Positions 44,216-56,829 of a stretch of DNA of 64,000 nt are shown here, piece by piece. Origin of the DNA: Dryomyza anilis (Eukaryota > Arthropoda > Insecta > Diptera > Dryomyzidae); assembly GCA_951804985.1 (NCBI GenBank), contig OX638132.1:103654026-103718025 (forward strand), read 5' to 3'. The notes below the pieces were generated by a model, which ran no database searches, was not told the DNA's origin, and saw nothing but the letters and a program-made list of their open reading frames with translations. The translations under genes were made by a program, and so were the position numbers. Each line of letters opens with the position of its first letter. Position 1 is the first letter of the stretch.

Positions 44216-45868
44216 TTTTTCGTTAAGAATTTTCAGTGCACAAATTAAATTTCAGTTAATTTCAAAATTTGTAAGCGCTGCAATAAATATCTCAAAATAT
44301 TTAATATATCTTCATCCAAATGTTTACCCCAGTGAGTTTTATGTTATATTACACTACAAGGATCTGCTTTTCAATAAAATACAATATTCCCATCATTTGA
44401 CATTTGTCTTTGCATCCTAACAAAACAAAAGTTACATTAATATTCAGTTTATATGTCACGCCTGCGAATAACTTAAAACAATAAACATTTTTTCTGATTT
44501 ATTCAAAATATCAAGTGCCACCAAAGTAGCTCTTATACTAAAATCATAGATCAAGAACACTTGACTCACGGCACCCCAGCGCAACATCAGAGCAACATAA
44601 ATAATATAATTTGTTTGTCTACTGCCTGAGTAGCCTTTGTCCATCATCATTATGTCATTGGTTGCCCCTCTGATGTTCATCCTGTATCACACACACACTT
44701 TATAATTTACCGACATTTATTAACGTCAAAAACTCTCTAAAGGTTGCCATGAGAATATATTTATTCTCTTCGGAATGGATGCCGTTGTGGGAATCTGACG
44801 ATCAAATCAATTGTCAAAAATGTGTGAAACAACATTGTGTCGAAACAACGACGAGTTTGAACAACAGCACATCTAAATTTTCGTAGAACGATCCGAACTA
44901 TATAGCTGACGGCTGGCTTTATTGATCTGAGAGAGAGCAGCGACGACATGCTACGAAGTGTGGGCAATAAAACCAAACAGTAGCTGGTTAGGATCTGGTT
45001 TGTTTATGGTTACTTCTTATAAAGCATTAATTAACATCATTTCTGTGGAAAAAGAGCGGGTTATGCGTTTGATCACCCACGCTTTTCGGTATGATCTGAG
45101 GTTAAATCATAGTCTTAATGCCGAAGCCGACTGAAATGGATTCTTAGATTTAGATGTTCAATAAAACAAAAAGAGAATTCAAGTTATGTGGAAGGGGAAT
45201 TCAATCAATTAGAACGGAATTTAAATTTCTTAAATTTAAAAACGTGAAGTCCATATTATATAAAACGATCAACATAAAAATGTCAAACTCCATATTTGAC
45301 ATCTTAAATTTTGACATAATTTGGATAAATAATTAAGAGCCAGATTAATAAATCGACCTTTTAAATTAACCGTGCTTTAACTATTTAATGGTATTCCTTG
45401 AGAGTTTCTAATGAATGCAGATCAAGACCATTAATATGGTACCACTGTATAATGGAGACAAATTATACATATATATTTGACATCTCAAGTTCCCAATGCA
45501 AAATATACTTCAATCTAAAGTATTGAGTGCATTTTGCAATGGCAATCTACAGTATTAGTCTCTCCAGCGACTTCCGTTCACTGCAGTATTTGTTTTATTG
45601 ATGTCAAGTAGTGTCAAGACATTCAATGTATAAAAAAAAACAAAACCAAATGACACTACCATCGCTGAAAATTCAACAAGTACAATGAGTGAGTGCAACG
45701 AGTAACGATGGCAGTAATGTTGTTGTCGGTATTTATGTTGAAATACCGACCATGGTTGAAAAAACTTATATATCAAAAAAAAAAAGAATGAACAAAATTT
45801 TGTTCGATAAATAAAAACTAAATATAAAATATTACCTATATGATTTTCGTATACCTTTAAATTTTTGT
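44216..45868. other. Intergenic DNA with scattered candidate sites
   Basis: No gene. TCAAGTG (44511-44517) and CACTTGA (44558-44564), NK-2/Tinman-type sites in inverted orientation; an isolated TCF HMG consensus CGTTTGATC (45066-45074). ORFs of 74, 71 and 109 aa (minus) are unrecognised. Confidence 0.35.
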
Positions 45869-46552
45869 CTATGGGCCATTCCAAACCAAATCGACCAGCG
45901 GTTGGAACTCACCTCCTTTGGGCAACTGATGAAGAGTATCGAGTATGCATTCACCATTTGGTTTTTATTTTATTTGACCACTACTTCCAGAGATACAGTG
46001 GTTCAAAATTTAAGTAGAAAGGCAAGAAAATTCGTTGATGGCTCGTTTTAAAGCTAATAGAATAAGTTTTTAGAGCAATGAAGTTGAAACTGAAAAAACA
46101 TATTTTGGTTGATTTCATATAAACTGCAGAAAAAAAATATTTTTTTTTCTATACAAAAAATTTGTAATAACTTAGAAAATTAATTTTTAAAATATAATGC
46201 CATCATAATAACATCTTGAAATTTGGTATGAACACGGATAATGACCACGAGCCACATGTTCAAGTTTAGAAGTTACAACTCAATTGGTCTAAAAGCTTGT
46301 TATATGAGCTTTAAAACGAGTTATTAACAGAGTTCCTATCATTTCTACTTTAAGAGATATTGAAATATAAACAACCATAGAAAAGTGATTTTTGGCCCAT
46401 TTTTTGTAAGTTTGAACCACTCCATTGGTCAATGCATGTCTCAATAACCTTTATTAGTTGTCCAAATTTCATTGAAATCGAAAAGGTAAAATCTAAAATT
46501 ATACTTTTGTTGGTCCATTTGGTGTGGAATGGCCCCTATATTTCAATATTAA
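45869..46552. mobile_element. Family A long-inverted-repeat element, copy 3 (684 bp)
   Basis: Left ATGGGCCATTCCAAACCAAA, right TTTGGTGTGGAATGGCCC. Subterminal CGACCAGCGGTTG is on the left; ACCACTACTTCCAGAGATAC is present in the left arm, while the right arm has lost its partner. It supplies the empty site used to define the mini-me ends. Confidence 0.75.
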
Positions 46553-47240
46553 TAAAAATATCTTAGAGTAAGAATGATAAAAAAAATGTAAACTGCACAG
46601 AGCACTCAGTTTATTTCAGTATTTAAATTTTTATTGCATACCATTAAAGACCTCTTCAATACAACTACGTCTTGTTTGTGTTTTGTTTGACTCTACTGTG
46701 CTTTGTTGGTGTGAGAGACACAACTTGATATAAAATGAATGTCTTGAAGTGTGTTTCAAATGCATTTATACAGATGTCTAGTATAGGTCTCAAAAAATAC
46801 AAAATGTTGCATGTGAATTTTGAATTTATTGCTAAAATACAAAAAAATAATAAATTTTAAGCCGACAGAAAATTACGAACATTTTAAACCCAAGTTTAAC
46901 TCTTATAATATCGGTCAGTTATACTAAATTTAAACGATGTTTGAAATTCATTGTAAATATCATTTTAAACACAAACTAAGTTTACACCTACTACTAAGTT
47001 TAAACCTAAACTAAGTTCAAATCTAAACTTAAGTTTTATTGGTTTTAAGAAAAGACTCTGATTGGACTTGTAGCACTTTTCATTGAACAAATATTATAGA
47101 CTGAACTGCCCTACCTAAGTGAATTTTATCTTTTTACAACTTAAAACAAAACAAAGACGAATTTGTCACAAAAAAAAAACGTCAGAAATTCCCGGGACGG
47201 ATTTGTTTTTGTAATTAAATTAAATAAAAACGTCGATGAA
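46553..47240. other. Intergenic DNA with a TTTAAAC-rich fragment
   Basis: 46865-47045 has TTTAAAC/CTAAGTTTAAAC sequence like the outer element at 15860-17360 (about 17220-17335). Otherwise nothing recognisable. Confidence 0.4.
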
Positions 47241-47545
47241 ATGAACAAGTTTAAAAATTCTATAAATGGAATTTCTGACGCATTTAGACGAATTTGTTTT
47301 CGTTACATTTTTGTCTTTTTTTTTGTAACCTAACCGAGACAAAATGTTTTTGCATTTTTCTGGAATATTTCGGGTATATTTTCGGCAAACAAACAGAAAT
47401 ATAGAATATTTTACAAACTCCGCCTTTGTCTATTTGAAATATGTCTAGGCAATGTTTCTGAACTGCTTCGACCCTGTCAAAAATTTTGTCTGGAGAATGT
47501 TTCTGACCCAAGACAAAATGTCTACAAATTTTCAGGAATATTTCG
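47241..47545 (-). repeat. Family E repeat, reverse copy
   Basis: AATATTTCGGGTATATTTTC, ACTCCGCCTTTG and GAAATATGTCTAGGCA correspond in reverse to 20830-21000. Confidence 0.5.
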
Positions 47546-47563
47546 GTTATATTTCATATACAG

Positions 47564-47777
47564 CCCATTCTTAAACGAAATCGGATCTTCATGGCACATG
47601 ATCGTTGCTCAGTCGGAGCAGTCCCTTGATGAGTACCCTAATAGAAAATTTCCATATTCGGCAAGACATGGGCAATTAATATTTGCTATGACACAGGTCA
47701 TCTCCCAATCTGGCCCTTCTGCTAGGATATTTCGAACTTTTTTCAGTCAAAAGACCCTTATGGCCACATTGCATTTT
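47564..47777 (+). other. Exon-like open block of 71 codons, weak candidate
   Basis: An acceptor-like TATATTTCATATACAG ends at 47563 and a GTAAGT donor begins at 47778. The frame between is open, in phase 1 to 0, and includes IVAQSEQSLDEYPNRKFPYS. Composition is more balanced than the flanks. The exonic side of the donor (TTTT) is poor, no family is recognised, and no companion exon was found. It could be chance or regulatory DNA. Confidence 0.15.
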
Positions 47778-47799
47778 GTAAGTATAGAATGAATTTTCC

Positions 47800-48110
47800 A
47801 TTATTAATTGTAGTATGTGTTACGAATTCTGTTATATTTATTGGTATCGGTTCTTATTCTTTGAGTAACAGTATCTCTAAAGATCTAAAAACCTTAAAAA
47901 AAATTACCAATGCATAACTCTTAATCATTTTCCCGTATTCAATTGATCTACTCTTGATCTTGCGCCTAAAATAGTTGAGATTTGTTATTTTATTTTCAAA
48001 TATTCTATAACAATTTAATATAATTATTCAACATAATATAATGCAATTAAAGTCATATCATAAAAACATCAAAATGAGTTGGTATTTTTTAAATATCAAA
48101 TATGAATGGA
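47800..48110. other. AT-rich intergenic DNA
   Basis: Nothing recognisable. Confidence 0.4.
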
Positions 48111-49250
48111 ATCACGATAGCCTTTAGAAATTTCCTCTAGCCAAATTAACCAAATAAACGCCTACAATTTCAACACCTTTTATGAGAGTCGACTCTGTTT
48201 TATCGAGCAAATATCAAAATTCTATCGAAAACTTGCAGCACTAAATGCAGCACCTCACACAATCGTAAATCTTTGTATGGCAATCAGTTAAATTCCGCTG
48301 TAGCAGCGCCATGAAATATCCTTTAAATTAGCCTCAACTGCTTGAAAGGTTATTAGCATTAATTTATGTGAGTGTGAGCCCGAAATCCCAGGCCCAGGCA
48401 CCTGTACCACTCACTACTTTTTGGCCCTTTGTATTAGAGAGACGCAAACTCATTGCATTTAAAACTTAAACGAAAATCCTAAATTAGGCGGCCAGGATCA
48501 AAGCAAGTCAGAGACAAAGATCACATTAATTCACACACAGAAAATTTGATCGAATCTCGTTTACGATTCTTCACGCTTCTCGAGGGTCACGGCGCGCTGT
48601 AAACGAAATCCCAAAGCCTACCTTTCTGGACCAAGGTGTGAACTGAGTGGCCAAGAGGCAGAAAGAAACTCTCACACTTTCATTAGCCACCGGCACAGCG
48701 GACGTGCAGGACGAAGCAGGACTCGCACAAAACTCAAAACAGACTAAGCAGTTTATAAATGCTGGCAAACACCCCGGCAGCAGGATGTCCCTGCTGACTG
48801 ACTGTAACCACTTAAAGGCAATTTAAAACATTTTAGCAATCGGCACAGGTAGGCGATCGAGGCCACAAGGTTGCGCATGCGCAAAACACTCTAACAATGT
48901 GTGGCGAATGTACAGCCATTATGCATCGGACATTGGACAAGGAGTGTGGATTATCACACTTTGAGTGAGCACACCGAACAGGTCCTAATTAGTTGGTCCG
49001 AAAGAACGTTCGATCTGAGGAATGAAAGGACCTGTGCCAATACTCCCCTGTGCAATACGAATACAATACCCTGCTCGTATTGTGAAAAATTACGACCGCT
49101 GAGTTTCCATTGTGTCTGCCTCGAGTCGGGGCTCAGATTCAATGGCTGCAATTTGCTATGCAATCTGAAAGGATACTCGGCAAGGCTCAACTATTGTCCA
49201 TGTTAATTGTATTTTAGTCGCAAACAAAAGTAGACTAATTGTCTGCATTT
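48111..49250. promoter_or_regulatory. Balanced island with TCF site beside a near-Helper site
   Basis: GATCAAAGC (48496-48504; GCTTTGATC on the minus strand, full HMG consensus) lies three bases after AGGCGGC (48486-48492), one mismatch from a Helper site. Orientation and spacing match the 42.27-kb module. ORFs of 65 (minus), 101 (plus) and 78 (minus) aa overlap and are unrecognised. Confidence 0.35.
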
Positions 49251-50284
49251 TAATCGCATCATTAAGTGGAGCAAAAGTGAAAATTGTTTTTCACTTATGG
49301 AGTTTTAGACGAATGCGTAAGTCGCATATTGTGTAGAAAGGACCTCTACTGTATAGCCGCTGATGATATACATGTCGACATCTTATAGCACAACGCGATC
49401 CAATTTCATTGTTTTCATTGGCATGTGTGAGAATTGAAAATTTATGACGGCATTGAGTGAAATGACTGCTGCTCATATTGGCCATATAAAATATACACAA
49501 CAGAACGTGTGAAAATATTTATATATCATCGTTGTGGAGGTAAAATTATACAAATGAAAATTTTCCATAAACTTATTTCTAAATTTTTGATGATTAATAT
49601 AAAAAAAATCTGTTGAAACATTTTAAAAATTAAACAGTTATTGGACTCATCTAACTGATCGTCAGATTGAAATATCTATTACCGATTTTTTATTTAATTA
49701 AATTATTAAATTTTACTTCCATAACATTATATCATATTTTCGGTATATAATGGAAACTGGTAATATTTAGCATGAAATATCTTTAAAGTGTTATATATAT
49801 TTAAGAAATGCTGTGAATAGACGACATGAACTAGTAGGGGAACTTTGGGTAAAATGGGACATGAGGTAATGTGGGAAATTGCAATTTGCACTCAGAAAAA
49901 TAAAAACCATTGTCAAGTGCTTCTTAATATGGCATCTCCTTTTTCATTCTTGGTTATACTTAAATTAATACCTTTTTATGGCATTTCGAAAACAAGTGAA
50001 AAAAATGCTTTAGACATTTTTTTGAGTGCTGTTTTTTGCTATCAAAAAGTATACATTTTTGACATTTTTATTTAGGAAGGTAATTTTAAATTTATTATAG
50101 GCTGTATCTCTTTTGAAATACAAACGGATTTTGCAATTAATTTGACATTGCTTAAATCTAAATAAAATGGTGATATTGGGGTAAAGTAGGAAACATTTTC
50201 TGGGATAAAGTGGGAAACGTAATTTAAGCAATGTTTGTTTGAATTTTAGTGAAGTTATTGTGTAATATGAATTATTTAATTGGT
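49251..50284. other. Intergenic DNA
   Basis: No gene; short ORFs are chance. One TCAAGTG at 49913-49919. Confidence 0.4.
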
Positions 50285-50595
50285 TTATAATAATAGTTTG
50301 GAGCTACAGTCCTGTATAGAACTTCGGCCGAGCTCTCTCACCATTTTGAGCTATGCGTGTTATATTTGTACTCAAAGTGGTGGGACCTACAGTTTATTGC
50401 CGAATCCGAACGGCGGGTGAGAGCTTTTTCATAGGCAATGGTTTTACTCTCGTAGGTTTGCCATTTACTGACGAGAGGTAGCGCGGTATAGAAAATGTTT
50501 CTATGAAAAGATGTTGTTAGCCCCAGTCCTGGCTTGAACCGGGGAACTTTCGGCTCGCAGTCCAACGCACTAACCACTGAGCTACCGCGGCTACT
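50285..50595 (-). mobile_element. tRNA-derived SINE, reverse copy
   Basis: The head lies at the right (GAGCTACCGCGGCT, 50579-50592, complement of the A box region), the B box complement GGCTTGAACC at about 50531, the body in reverse, and the (ATT)n tail complement ATAATAATAG at the left (50287-50296). Close to full length. Confidence 0.8.
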
Positions 50596-50694
50596 TTACT
50601 TGGTTTAGCAAAGAAAAAACTTCAATCATGGCCACAAACCAATGAAAATCAATATTTTGACTTCATCTGAGAAATACATTAGTAAATATTCTAG

Positions 50695-51411
50695 CCGTAC
50701 TTCTTAGTTCTCACGTAGTTCTTGTATGTTATTTCTTATATAATGCTTGCTCGACATGCATAAATTAGTAAAATGTTTTATAATATATTTATTATAATTA
50801 CTACTTTTTATTAATAAAAAGTTATATTTATAAAAAATATATTTTTGAAAAAAATATTTTTTCCAACAATTTTTTTTTTCGAAATTTTTTTTTTTCGAAC
50901 CAATTTTTTTTCCAAATAAATTTTTTTTCGACTAATTTTTTTTTCGAAAAAATTTTTTTTTTCGAACAATTTTTTTTTTTTTTTTTAATTTTTATCGAAC
51001 CAATTTTTTTTCCAAATTTTTTTTTTTTCGAACAATTTTTTTTTCGAACAAAAATTTTTTTTTTTGGAAATTTTTTTTTTGTCGGAACTATTTTTCTTCC
51101 CTAAAAATTTTTTTTCTGATAATTTTTATAAAATTTATTTCTGTTATTTTTTAAATAAAATTTTTACAACACTTTTTTTTTTTTTATTTTATAAAAAAAA
51201 AAAATTGAAAAAATATTATGAACAAATTCATCAATATGACAATTCAAATTCATTGCATTGAATATTTTGTTAATATATATAATGAATGCATTCATTAATA
51301 TGTCATTTAATGAACGGTGGTAATAATATGATGAAACTGGTAGATGGTGAAAAAATTCATAATATTTATGAATAAATTCATCATATTGAAGAATTTTTTT
51401 TTTCTGTGTAA
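50695..51411 (-). mobile_element. Family D inverted-repeat element, 5'-truncated reverse copy
   Basis: Right terminus TTTTTTTTCTGTGTA (to 51410), TTCATCATATTGAAGAA near it, the TTTTTTTTCGAA tract at 50840-51070, and GTAGTTCTTGTATGTTATTT at 50714 as in the complete copy. The far half of the element is missing at the left edge. Confidence 0.65.
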
Positions 51412-52350
51412 CAGAAGTCGGTTACTGGCTTGCGCGTGCACTACTCCATTCTGAACCCTGACTATTAGTCTGTAGTAAAAATGACGCCAAGCCAATCTTA
51501 TTTATTCTAATTAAACAAGTTTGCAGTAGAGACAATGGACATCGCTCAATTTTAAAACAGAAGACAATGGTTTTATAAACATTTTTAAATGAATTTTGTA
51601 TTCATGAATACTATAGTGTTCTTGTTATTATTTTAATAATATTTCTTACTATTTTTAGGTTGTGAACGAAATGGACAGGTATCATTTTTGCATTGTGTGC
51701 ATGAAATACCCTGGACATCTGATCTTCTGATTTTGATTATAAAAATAATTTAAATAATAAATAAAATCACAAAAGTTGATTCAAAAATCAATGCATTGAT
51801 GTTCTAAGAGCCAAATGATACTAAAACATTTCGGAAATGCAACCTCCGTACATATTAAACAATTTATGTTTAATTTTACACATATTTAATTTTAGAAATG
51901 CTTAATTTTCCACATTTTATGTTTAAGTTTCACACCATAATAGAATAATTGTCCACATTTTAATGTTTAATTTTACACACATATTGTTTATTCTTCAAGT
52001 TTAAATTTAAACATTGGAGATTAAATTTTAAACGCGTGTTTAAAAATGCAACTTTAAAGCGAGGAAACAAGTTGCCTCGCTTTATGATCGTAAAATTACA
52101 CAAATTTTCTTTTGTGTGCATATATTAAAATGGTATTTTGTTAATGCAAAAAGCTAGATAATGAACCAGTCTGTCGAATATACCTTTCAAAAGAATTAAA
52201 AAAAATAATATTTAAATGTATTTTTAGCGCCCCTACATATATAAAATATACATTATAAATATATTATACTCTTTTTAATTTGAGTATAATTCAGTTTTGA
52301 AATAATTAACACTAATAAGTTGCAATAAAATCGATAAAAGCAGATGTAGT
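51412..52350. other. AT-rich intergenic DNA
   Basis: Irregular TTTAATTTTACACATATTTAATTTT words at 51850-52000; no gene. Confidence 0.4.
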
Positions 52351-52467
52351 AAATACCATGAAATTGCCATTGGGGTTGTATGAAAAGTTTTATTTTTGTA
52401 TACTATTAAATCAAATTGTCCTATTGACCAATTTTAATGGGATTTGAGGGAATTTTTTTCTGGGTGA
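52351..52467. mobile_element. Family C MITE, right-half fragment
   Basis: TACTATTAAATCAA, CCTATTGACCAATTTTAATG and the terminus TTTTTTTCTGGGTG match the right half of the copy at 53045. Confidence 0.65.
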
Positions 52468-53044
52468 AGGTACCTGACGATTGATTTTACGAGTTGTCAA
52501 TTATTAAATTTTACGTCCGATTGTCGTATGTTTAGATAGATAAATGCCACTTTTCTAGACAAGTCAGAGCTAAGAATTGGATTGGTTTTGACAATCGGAT
52601 AAGTGGCACTAGCCTTTATGTTGTGCTTTTGGAACGTTGAAGTGATATTGGATGTTTACTTTGAAAAATTCCAATATTACTAAAATTTATCGATTTTTTT
52701 TACCACTTTTTTCATCTATCAAGAAATAATGATTAATATTTTAGATTAAATTTATTTTAAAAGAGTCATATTTACGTAATGTTTCCCCCTTAAAAATATT
52801 TTTAATGTATAAAGTTCTTAAAAATGTCGATAAATTTTTGTACTTTATCCCTTTTTTACATACCATGTTTTTGCATTTTTTTATATAAGAAAAAAGTTAG
52901 TACAAAATCTTTATTTTTTCTAGACATTTTTGACATTTGATGAGAGCAGCATTTAAAAAAATACATATATTCAAATATATATTTTAAATAGGGTTTTAAG
53001 TAAGTCAAAGGATCATTTATTTAATGCTATTTTACTGTACACCA
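52468..53044. other. AT-rich intergenic DNA
   Basis: Nothing recognisable. Confidence 0.4.
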
Positions 53045-53260
53045 CACCCAGAAAAAAATACTATATAAATAATAGTTTTTTACTATTAAAAATAGTCAAT
53101 AGGATAAATTATTATGTTAATCGGAAAATACCATTAAATACTAGAAAATACCATGACATTGCCATTGAGTTTATATGAAAAGATTTATTTTTTGCATACT
53201 ATTAAATCAATAATTGTCCTATTAACCAATTTTAATGGGATTTGAGTAAATTTCTGGGTG
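53045..53260. mobile_element. Palindromic MITE, family C, copy 6
   Basis: CACCCAGAAAAAAATACT at the left, AAATTTCTGGGTG at the right; near-full-length palindrome, reverse orientation to the copy at 27000. Confidence 0.75.
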
Positions 53261-54060
53261 CACTATAAATATACCTTAATATATATGAAATTGCAAAAAA
53301 AAACATCAAAAATATCCAAACAGACAGAGTTTTTTTAAACTAATTAAAAAAAAAACGACGAAAAAATGAAAAAGTTATCTATCACTGGAATTTCTGATAT
53401 GTTTATGAGGCAGAAAGAATGTATGAGAATCGACTATTGGAGTTTGTCTAAGTTTGGAATCTATACTAAGGGTGTGTGCGAATTCGACTAAATTGCTGAC
53501 TAAACCAAATTTTGTCGGTAATGCAGATTTTACTAATTCAATTTAGCAAATTGATATATAATTATAGATTTAATTTTTTTCTTTAATTATTCAAACTCGC
53601 ACACACACTAAATTCTTGAAAATAATCGGCAATGTAGTTTTTATATGTTACATTTTTTACAGATCACCGTTCCAGTTCTATAAACTTTTAGTGGAACTTT
53701 AGAAAAGTCATTATGTAAACTCATTAAATAACATTTTTGAGTATTTCTATGTAAAGTTACAATACCAATATGATTTCCGATTGAATTAATCTGTCGAAAA
53801 AAATAAAATTCATTTTAAGCACAGATGTATTCCTTTTGAAAATCAATAATTACGTTGAAAACATTTGTTTCTATTTAAACTGAAAAATCAAGGGAAAATG
53901 ATTTGCTTATTCATTTCTAAATCATTTCGTTTTAAAGTTTTCGAAAAACATTTGTATTATCACTTCAAATACATCTGTATTTTAAAAATTTCACATTTTT
54001 CACATTGTTCAACATATTTGTTTTTATAATTAGGTTATTCATATTGATTTTGATTAAACA
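53261..54060. other. AT-rich intergenic DNA
   Basis: Nothing recognisable. Confidence 0.4.
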
Positions 54061-55010
54061 AATTTTACAAACAACTCTTCGACAGAGACCATCACTTGCG
54101 ACAAATGCTTGAGTGTCTCAAACACGCACACTGCATTACCGACGATGGCCAACATGTTGGGAGCGAACATAACCAACATAAAGTTGAAACAAACATATAC
54201 TGCGCCATGTTGCATTTTATATGCTGTACTCTTTCGGTCGCATGCCGATACATCGGAAGTATGGATATTTGAAAGCAATGCCGAAGAAACTCAACGAACA
54301 CAAGGCGTGTTTGGCGTCCATACACGATACAGTGACGTCACGGCAACGCTGCAGCCAATCAGCTGCAACATAGACCGATGGTCGGATTTTCTTTCCGTGC
54401 GGCGGGTTGTGCAGCGGGTCGTCGTTGAACTCTGCGTCGGCGCCAAGCAAACAATGCGTCGACAATCGTCAGCACGAAATAATTATAGGATAATAATTCA
54501 TGTTCTGTCACCGTACAATTCCTAATTGGATTTTCTGGGGGTACTGCGGAATGCTACTAGTGCGGAGTTCGTCCTTTGGGGGTGTCCGGGCGGCCTCTTC
54601 TCTTGCCCACCCAACCGAGCAGACATTTTTAATTTAATTTTCAACCCTCCCAAACGAAATAACGTATATTATGCGCTATATCTCGGTCGGTTGTCTGTGC
54701 CGTAGGATAGATCCAGCCATCCCCAACTCATGCCCCGATTCGGTGGAGTGTTTTAAGTGTTTCGCTTTTTGTGCCTTTCATTTTGTTTCGTAATTGGATG
54801 TAATTCAATTTCAGAAATAATTGTTGCCATAATTTCATCGTCATTTCGAGTCGTAATCGTAAATAAATTAATGAATTGTGTTGGCTGTCATTGTTTTTGC
54901 TCTGGTCTGTCTGTCTATCTCTCTCGGTGTTTTGTTGGTTTGGCTTGGCTGATGATATCGTCGGGCAGCATTTCATTAAAATAACAGGCCCGGACGGGTA
55001 TCAGTTTCGA
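54061..55010. promoter_or_regulatory. Balanced island, candidate enhancer
   Basis: Contains a palindromic CRE-like TGACGTCA (about 54332), GC-rich 54300-54620, and overlapping ORFs on both strands (138 aa plus; 82, 77 and 74 aa minus) without family resemblance. Confidence 0.3.
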
Positions 55011-55560
55011 AATGCTTTTGACATCGCTTGAGTGAATGAATGAATGAATGGCGCGTAATGAGTTGTTATTAAATTAATTTCAGTTTATTAAATTGTTTTC
55101 AAAATTACAAACTCTATTTAATTGACTTGAATATGATTTTGATAAAAGGTTAAGCAGTTTTTTTTTTGTGTTGCCTTGTAAATGGTTTTTGCGTCATTTG
55201 GGCAGTTTAGCAATTTGTAGACAGTTGGTAAAAATGTGTTATTAAATTGGGGTATTATACAGATTCGCTCTATAATTATAGGTTATAAATGTTGCTATTA
55301 TTTACATAATTTAAGTTACTAACGTTTATAATTACACTACACGATAAAAATATACACATTTTAAAATGTAGAATAGATGCCAGAAATTTAGTTATTTTAA
55401 TTGTTAATTTATACTCTGTTACAGACAGCCATAAAAAAATGTTTTTTTCTCATTTAATCTCAAATTCTTTAAAATTGATTCAAAAATTTTAATTTTCGAA
55501 AAAGATTCAGAGTAGTACATGGGAATTTCTTCTTAAAATTAAATTTCCTTGACAAGTGAA
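55011..55560. other. AT-rich intergenic DNA
   Basis: (GAAT)n at 55032-55049; nothing else. Confidence 0.4.
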
Positions 55561-56095
55561 AGAAATCACGAGACAAAATGTCTGACATCTTTCTGGAATA
55601 TTTCTGGAATATTTCTGGAATATTTTCCGCAAGCACTCAGATAAATGTAAGATTGTGGACAGCATATAACACAGTCCCAGATTAAATTTTTGACAGAATC
55701 GAAATGGATATTTTCCCGAAATGGACACTTCTCCGAATAAACATTTCCCCGAAATGTGGTCGGGCAAAAGTGGGCGGAATGTGCAAAAAAGACCGAACAA
55801 AATTTTATTACAAAAATCGATAGCAGACATCGCTGGAAATCGATTATAACGGTAACATATCGGGGAAATGTTTTTCGGGGAAATGTCTTTCGTGGTAATG
55901 GCTTTCGAAAAAGTGTCCAGCTACGGAGTCTGTATCATAAGCTATTCTAACCGTACCCAAAAAATGCCGTAAATCTGGCAATAAATTCCACACAATTTGA
56001 CAACATGCTATACACTTCCGAAAATATTTCATTTATGTGTGTGTTTGTCGGAAATATGCCCGAAATATTCGTGAAACAAAAGGCAGAAATTATGT
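55561..56095 (+). repeat. Family E repeat with 'TTTCCCCGAAA' and 12-bp units
   Basis: Three tandem TTTCTGGAATAT units (55590-55625), irregular ATTTCCCCGAAATG / CGGGGAAATG units in opposite orientation (55705-55760 and 55858-55912), then the conserved block from GGAGTCTGTATCATAAGC (55925) to CCCGAAATATTCG. Confidence 0.5.
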
Positions 56096-56335
56096 TTCGG
56101 TAGGTTATCATATTTTTTGGAATTTTTGAGCAATATTCCCTGCTTATTTTTGGCTGGAAATCTTTTGACGAAGTACAATTTCTACTAGGGTACTTGAAAA
56201 TACTGGTACATTTAATAACTGGTACAAATAATATCAATGCATGTTACAATATGTCCTTCCATTTCGATATTTGTAGACATGGATGGAACAAGCTATCTAG
56301 ATTTTCTTAGCAGCCACTTTCATTTGCGATGTACA

Positions 56336-56650
56336 CCAAGAGTGAAAGGGTATATTCAGTTTGGAAGGCCGTGAAACACCCAGAAAGAAGGTCTGACTGT
56401 TGAAATCACGACTATAGGAAAACTAGTAGAGCTAGATCAATGAAACTGCTAAGTAAAACTACCCATATTCCTAGGCTCTCTGGTATTAAAAATAGGCATG
56501 ATCGGGTAATTTTGACCTGTGAACCCAACACTTATATTCAAATACCTCATACAAAATTTACATCTACAGATGAATTGTACTTTATACGGGGTTAAATTTA
56601 CTTTTTTGGTCAAATATATATTGAGCTTATGTGCAAATATATAAAAAAAT
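56336..56650 (+). mobile_element. mini-me relic lacking the core and (GTCY)n
   Basis: AAGAGTGAAAGGGTATATTC at the 5' end, AACACCCAGAAAGAAG, then directly GTCTGACTGTTGAAATC: the TA tract, core and microsatellite of the full copies are missing. The 3' part (TTCAAATACCTCATACAAA, TTTTTTGGTCAAATATAT) is diverged and ends early. Confidence 0.7.
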
Positions 56651-56829
56651 ATTTCACACGAACCGTCGAAGAGAGACATGTCAAGTAAATTTCCTACTCC
56701 AGTAAAAATAATAAATATTATCCGCCCATTCTTGGAGGCCATTATCAACACAAAGAGAATGTTTTTAATGTGAAGAATACCAGAATACAATATTCAACGA
56801 TTTCCAAAATTATATTCGAAATAAAAACA

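Noticed and set aside
54109..54525. 138-aa plus ORF
   Set aside because: Opposite-strand ORFs of similar length overlap it; no motifs, signal peptide or splice context.
55590..55625. Heat-shock element from three TTCTGGAA units
   Set aside because: The gap between units is 3 nt, not the 2 nt needed for continuous alternating nGAAn units; it is part of a dispersed repeat.
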